Source of the DNA: Pseudomonas sp. TH43
GTDB lineage: Bacteria; Pseudomonadota; Gammaproteobacteria; Pseudomonadales; Pseudomonadaceae
NCBI RefSeq assembly: GCF_016650635.1
Contig: NZ_JAEKFI010000004.1
Coordinates: 1,622,001-1,686,000 of the forward strand
Direction: 5' to 3'
DNA: 64,000 nucleotides
Below are positions 60,838-64,000 of the stretch, in pieces. The notes below the pieces were generated by a model. The model made no database searches. It was not told the DNA's origin and saw nothing but the letters and a program-made list of their open reading frames with translations. The translations under genes were made by a program, and so were the position numbers. The stretch's first letter is position 1; every line of letters begins with the position of its first letter.

Positions 60838-61503
60838 TTACGAGTCTGAAGACGCGACAAAATTCACATGCTGACCCACATGCAGATTCAGCCGTAGCTC
60901 ATCGGCAATCCCCACCGCCACCCGATTAAGCCGTTCCAGTGGCTCGGCCAATCCCGGCTCGAGATTGCCGCCGACCTGACTGAAATGCTCGATTGTCAGC
61001 CCGGCCACGCCATGCGGCGCGTTGACCAGCGTCCAATGCAGAGGGCTGCTTTGCAGCGCTTCACGGATTTCCTCGGCGGCGTGGCGTTGCAGGCGATCCT
61101 CCAGATCCGGCTCATCGAGCACGGCGAAATCCCCGACCAGAAACAGCCGCGAGACATTGGCCGCTTGCAGCCCGTCGACCAGTGCATCAACGGCCAGCAC
61201 TTGCTCGACGGGCCCCAACACCACGGAGCGTTCAACGTGATCGCTGCTGAACGGCAACCCCGGCGCATCCAGTAAACAGATGACCGCCGAGCTTCCCGCA
61301 ACGCTTTGATTGACCCGCTCGGCGTCGAACAGATCGCCGCTCTTGGTGCGCAAACCCGGACGTGGCGCGAGCGCATTGAGGTCGTCGAGAATGGCGATGA
61401 CTTCATGCTGACGGCGCAGCATTTCAGCCATCAACGCACCGCCCAGGCTGGCCATGGCACCATAGAGCACCACTTTCACCGTGGGGGTTTCGGCATTTTT
61501 CAT
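60838..61503 (-). CDS. NAD(P)H-binding (NmrA-like) protein
   Basis: A 221-residue single-domain Rossmann protein. The start at 61503 gives MKNAETPTVKVVLYGAMASL. The nucleotide loop is GAMASLGGALMAEMLRRQHE, a departure from the usual G-x-T-G-x-x-G (the middle Thr-Gly is replaced by Met-Ala-Ser), so cofactor binding may be altered. Later strands (SSAVICLLDAPG, SRLFLVGDFAVLD, WTLVNAPHGV) fit the atypical short-chain/NmrA fold. Substrate and function are unknown. It is divergent from the dioxygenase-like gene. Confidence 0.8.
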   Translation of the reverse strand: MKNAETPTVKVVLYGAMASLGGALMAEMLRRQHEVIAILDDLNALAPRPGLRTKSGDLFDAERVNQSVAGSSAVICLLDAPGLPFSSDHVERSVVLGPVEQVLAVDALVDGLQAANVSRLFLVGDFAVLDEPDLEDRLQRHAAEEIREALQSSPLHWTLVNAPHGVAGLTIEHFSQVGGNLEPGLAEPLERLNRVAVGIADELRLNLHVGQHVNFVASSDS

Positions 61504-61586
61504 GGCTGAGCCCTTTTGTTGTCCCTTGTAAGGCGTGTGACATACGCGCAACACCGAGGGTTCGAACCGATTTGCGAGGGTTTGCG

Positions 61587-61913
61587 ATGCAGACGATCAG
61601 GGGCTATCACGCCCACGTTTATTACGACGCCAGCAGCATCGATCAGGCGCGTGCGTTATGTGAGCAGGCGGCACAGTTGTTTCCATTGAAAATGGGCCGT
61701 GTTCACCAAAGACCGGTCGGTCCGCACCCGGACTGGAGCTGCCAGTTGGCCTTCGGCCCTGAGCTGATCAGCGACGTGTTGCCGTGGTTGGCGCTGAACC
61801 GCAAAGGCTTGGTGGTATTCCTGCACCCGGACACCGGCGATGATTTGCTCGATCACACCGAGCACGCAATCTGGATGGGGGCGATACGGCCGCTGGATCT
61901 GTCTATTTTTTGA
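61587..61913 (+). CDS. DOPA 4,5-dioxygenase family protein
   Basis: A compact 108-residue protein. The start at 61587 (MQTIRGYHAHVYYDASSIDQ) has GCGAGGG upstream. Family histidines are visible in YHAHVYY, VGPHPDW, FLHPDTGDDLLDHTEHAIWM and probably bind a metal. Members are related to plant and fungal DOPA dioxygenases, but bacterial substrates are mostly unknown. It converges with the GFA gene with no gap between the stops (61913 and 61914). Confidence 0.88.
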   Translation: MQTIRGYHAHVYYDASSIDQARALCEQAAQLFPLKMGRVHQRPVGPHPDWSCQLAFGPELISDVLPWLALNRKGLVVFLHPDTGDDLLDHTEHAIWMGAIRPLDLSIF

Positions 61914-62324
61914 TCAGATCGTCTCTTCGGATTCGCCCGGCAGGTTTTCGTCCAGATGCAGCCAGGGCAACTGGCTGTCCGTCCAGATATGCCGCTCGGC
62001 CGGCGCCAGCTCCGGGTGATCCAGCGTGGCGATGGTTACGTCGATGCTTTCAGGGCTGAGCAACGTCGCCAGGGCCAATTGCGCGCCGCAGTTCGGGCAG
62101 AAGAACCGCGTGCAACTGTCCGATGAGTGATAGCGCGACGGCGTCCCCGCCAACCATTGGAAGTGCGCTGCTGGCACGGTGATCCACGTCGTGACAATCC
62201 CGCCGCTGACCTTGCGGCAGATCGAACAATGACAGTGGGCGATGTCATGCAGCGCGCCGCTGAACTGATAGCGAATATGTCGGCAATGGCAGCCGCCGCT
62301 GTGCGATTCGTGCATCTGCATCAC
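61914..62324 (-). CDS. GFA/CENP-V-type zinc protein
   Basis: A 136-residue protein of the glutathione-dependent formaldehyde-activating fold. The zinc cysteines are in GGCHCRHIRYQ, HCHCSICRKVSG and FFCPNCGAQLAL. The end HIWTDSQLPWLHLDENLPGE is typical of the family. The domain is often mis-called a formaldehyde enzyme. The real substrate is unknown. Confidence 0.9.
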   Translation of the reverse strand: MMQMHESHSGGCHCRHIRYQFSGALHDIAHCHCSICRKVSGGIVTTWITVPAAHFQWLAGTPSRYHSSDSCTRFFCPNCGAQLALATLLSPESIDVTIATLDHPELAPAERHIWTDSQLPWLHLDENLPGESEETI

Positions 62325-62461
62325 TCCCCTACCCCGTTTTTGTTGACTCTAGCCGTATCCGACGATCGGTTGACCGTTCATTCAAAGCTTTCTCCAGCGA
62401 AAGCTGGCTGAAAGCTTCCCCGATTAGGATCGCCCCACCTCCGGCAACAGACCGGTTGGCC

Positions 62462-62584
62462 ATGCGTGTGATTCCTCGCCCGTGCGGCCCAATTAACAAC
62501 AACAATGGTGATCTGATGTCCTCTGCAACCCGCCTCCTCGCTGTCACTCCGCCCGTACGTCTCGTGCTTCCCGTTCTGCGCTGA
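62462..62584 (+). CDS. candidate 40-residue leader peptide (unproven)
   Basis: The frame begins MRVIPRPCGPINNNNGDLMS and ends TPPVRLVLPVLR. The internal ATG at 62516, preceded by GGTGA and overlapping the stop of a three-codon frame as TGATG, would give a 22-residue peptide instead. No homologue is claimed. Its interest lies in overlapping the A-rich motif and in its position 52 bases ahead of the transporter start. Confidence 0.3.
   Translation: MRVIPRPCGPINNNNGDLMSSATRLLAVTPPVRLVLPVLR
62495..62505 (+). promoter_or_regulatory. Crc/Hfq-type A-rich motif (CA motif)
   Basis: AACAACAACAA matches AANAANAA, the catabolite-activity motif bound by Hfq with Crc near translation starts in Pseudomonas. 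It immediately precedes ATG codons at 62505 and 62516, in the leader of a citrate transporter, a plausible target of carbon catabolite repression. Confidence 0.55.
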
Positions 62585-62636
62585 TCTCACCCCGATCCGC
62601 TCACTCAACTAGCCGCGCTACGCCTGGAGTATTCCC

Positions 62637-63944
62637 ATGCTGACTTTCCTTGGCTTCGCCATGGTCATCACGTTCATGTTCCTGATCATGACCAAGCGCC
62701 TGTCCGCGCTGATCGCTCTGATCATCATCCCGATCCTGTTTGCCCTGTTCGGCGGTTTTGCGCCGAAGATCGGCCCGATGATGCTCGAAGGCATTACCAA
62801 GCTCGCGCCGACCGGCGTGATGCTGATGTTCGCCATTCTGTACTTTGCGTTGATGATCGACTCCGGCCTGTTCGACCCGGCCGTGCGCAAAATCCTCAAA
62901 CTGGTCAAGGGCGACCCGTTGAAAGTTTCGGTCGGTACCGCCGTGCTGGCGCTCGTCGTTTCCCTTGATGGTGACGGCGCGACCACTTATATGATCTGCG
63001 TGGCCGCCATGCTGCCGCTGTACAGCCGCATCGGCATGAGCCCGCGGATCATGGCCGGGCTGATCATTCTCGCCGGTGGCGTGATGAACATGACCCCATG
63101 GGGCGGCCCGACGGCCCGTGCCGCGAGTGCGCTGCATGTCGACCCGTCGGATATTTTCGTGCCGATGATTCCAGCCATGGCTGCCGGTGTGGTGGCGATC
63201 CTGCTGATTGCCTACTTCTACGGCAAACGTGAGCGTGCGCGTCTGGGTGAGCTGCACCTGATCGGCGATGAGATCGATCACAGCGAAATCAGCGTGTCGC
63301 AGTTCCCGGATGCGCGTCGTCCGAAACTGATCTGGTTCAACGGCCTGCTGACCCTGGCGTTGATGTGCACCCTGATCGGCGGCCTCTTGCCGCTGCCAGT
63401 GCTGTTCATGGTGGCGTTCAGTATTGCGATGATCGTCAACTACCCTTGCCTGCAACAGCAGAAGGATCGTGTCGCGGCCCACGCCGGCAGCGTGCTGTCA
63501 GTGGTCAGTCTGATTTTCGCCGCCGGTATCTTCACCGGTATCCTCTCCGGAACAGGCATGGTCGACGCCATGTCGAAAAGTCTGCTGGCAGTGATCCCTG
63601 ATTTCCTTGGCCCGTATCTGGCGGTGATCACGGCGCTGGTGAGCATGCCGTTCACGTTCTTCATGTCGAACGACGCGTTCTACTACGGCGTGTTGCCGGT
63701 GCTCTCCGAAGCGGCCAGCCATTACGGCATCACCGCGGTGGAAATGGCCCGTGCCTCGATCGTCGGTCAGCCCGTCCACTTGCTCAGCCCGTTGGTTCCA
63801 TCGACTTACCTGCTGGTGGCGCTGGCCGGCATCGAGTTCGGTGACCATCAACGCTTTACCCTGAAATGGGCAGTCCTGGTCTGCCTTTGCATATTGGTGG
63901 CTGCCTTGCTGTTGGGGACTTTCCCGCTGTTCAGCACTTTGTAA
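62637..63944 (+). CDS. CitMHS-family citrate/metal symporter
   Basis: A 435-residue inner-membrane transporter with about 12 hydrophobic segments (LTFLGFAMVITFMFLIMTKR, LIALIIIPILFALFGGF, GVMLMFAILYFALMID). It has the family blocks SLDGDGATTYMICVAAMLPL, MNMTPWGGPTARAASAL and MSNDAFYYGVLPVLSEAASH. CitMHS proteins import citrate complexed with Mg2+ or Ca2+ using protons. TGGAG lies before the ATG. No two-component regulator gene is visible before the window ends. Confidence 0.94.
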   Translation: MLTFLGFAMVITFMFLIMTKRLSALIALIIIPILFALFGGFAPKIGPMMLEGITKLAPTGVMLMFAILYFALMIDSGLFDPAVRKILKLVKGDPLKVSVGTAVLALVVSLDGDGATTYMICVAAMLPLYSRIGMSPRIMAGLIILAGGVMNMTPWGGPTARAASALHVDPSDIFVPMIPAMAAGVVAILLIAYFYGKRERARLGELHLIGDEIDHSEISVSQFPDARRPKLIWFNGLLTLALMCTLIGGLLPLPVLFMVAFSIAMIVNYPCLQQQKDRVAAHAGSVLSVVSLIFAAGIFTGILSGTGMVDAMSKSLLAVIPDFLGPYLAVITALVSMPFTFFMSNDAFYYGVLPVLSEAASHYGITAVEMARASIVGQPVHLLSPLVPSTYLLVALAGIEFGDHQRFTLKWAVLVCLCILVAALLLGTFPLFSTL

Positions 63945-63960
63945 CGGCATCAACCGACCA

Positions 63961-63992
63961 AAACGCCAGCGGCTTGCTGGCGTCCTGGTTTA
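63961..63992. terminator. probable terminator after the citrate transporter
   Basis: ACGCCAGC and GCTGGCGT form an 8-bp stem around GGCTT. Four A precede it and a weak T-run follows, so it is better as a terminator in the leftward direction. It lies 17 bases after the stop. Confidence 0.6.
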
Positions 63993-64000
63993 ACAAACGC

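Larger units (their letters stand above)
62325..62636. other. gene-poor leader region upstream of the citrate transporter
   Basis: A 312-base stretch. On the plus strand it is poor in G and rich in C and T downstream of 62510. It contains a GAAAGCTT...AAGCTTTC-like inverted segment near 62385-62420, the short frame at 62462-62584, and the A-rich motif AACAACAACAA at 62495. No sigma70 promoter stands out by eye. Confidence 0.6.

Noticed and set aside
62385..62425. A terminator in the citrate-transporter leader (GAAAGCTT-like repeats)
   Set aside because: The stem is interrupted and no T-run follows.

Overview
The window is chromosomal DNA from a Pseudomonas of the fluorescens type. It carries the replication origin and both flanks. 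The evidence is the gene order (glmS-glmU-atpCDGAHFEBI-parB-parA-rsmG-mnmG ... mnmE-yidC-yidD-rnpA-rpmH-oriC-dnaA-dnaN-recF-gyrB ... plsC-gmhB-glyS-glyQ-tag ... trkA-rsmB-fmt-def-lysM-dprA-tsaC-qor-hemF-aroE), the typical Pseudomonas protein sequences, the high GC content, and several inverted pairs of REP-type palindromes of the kind common in P. fluorescens. No tRNA, rRNA, IS element, phage gene or CRISPR array was found.

Layout. 1-7.8 kb: an edge-truncated PNPOx/FAD/NAD oxidoreductase, a GST, a LysR regulator, then amino-sugar synthesis (DeoR regulator-glmS, and glmU). 7.9-15.1 kb: the complete leftward F1Fo ATP synthase operon with a clear sigma70 promoter. 15.1-19.4 kb: parB, parA, rsmG, mnmG. 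19.4-24 kb: a DnaA-box-rich intergenic region, then a rightward Fur-controlled ECF sigma/anti-sigma/TonB-receptor iron-signalling operon. 24-27.9 kb: mnmE, yidC, yidD, rnpA, rpmH, all leftward. 27.9-28.5 kb: oriC. 28.5-34.7 kb: dnaA, dnaN, recF (with a parS site) and gyrB, rightward. 34.7-38.2 kb: accessory genes, namely a frameshifted dinD and a two-component pair. 38.3-55.4 kb: conserved housekeeping genes for phospholipid, heptose, tRNA charging, DNA repair, lipid A, K+ uptake, translation initiation, tRNA modification, haem and shikimate. 55.4-64 kb: SulP transporter, choline-sulfate utilisation (choX, betC, LysR regulator), small enzymes, and a CitMHS citrate transporter behind a C-rich leader.

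How it works together. Genes left of oriC mostly run left and the dnaA operon runs right, so most run with replication. The DnaA, ParB/parS and gyrase functions sit together as an origin and segregation centre. Control sites that can be read directly include a Fur box at the ECF sigma gene, an ANR-type box at hemF, a TTTCG palindrome at the DeoR gene, a 19-bp palindrome between betC and its regulator, and an A-rich Crc/Hfq-type motif ahead of the citrate transporter.

The most striking observation is that the intergenic region upstream of mnmG is a second copy of the oriC module. Its elements lie in the same order with the same spacing (DnaA boxes at identical offsets of 119 and 181 bases from a shared 46-base block). 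In addition, about 25 perfect DnaA 9-mers are scattered over the window outside both regions, where about 0.5 would be expected by chance.
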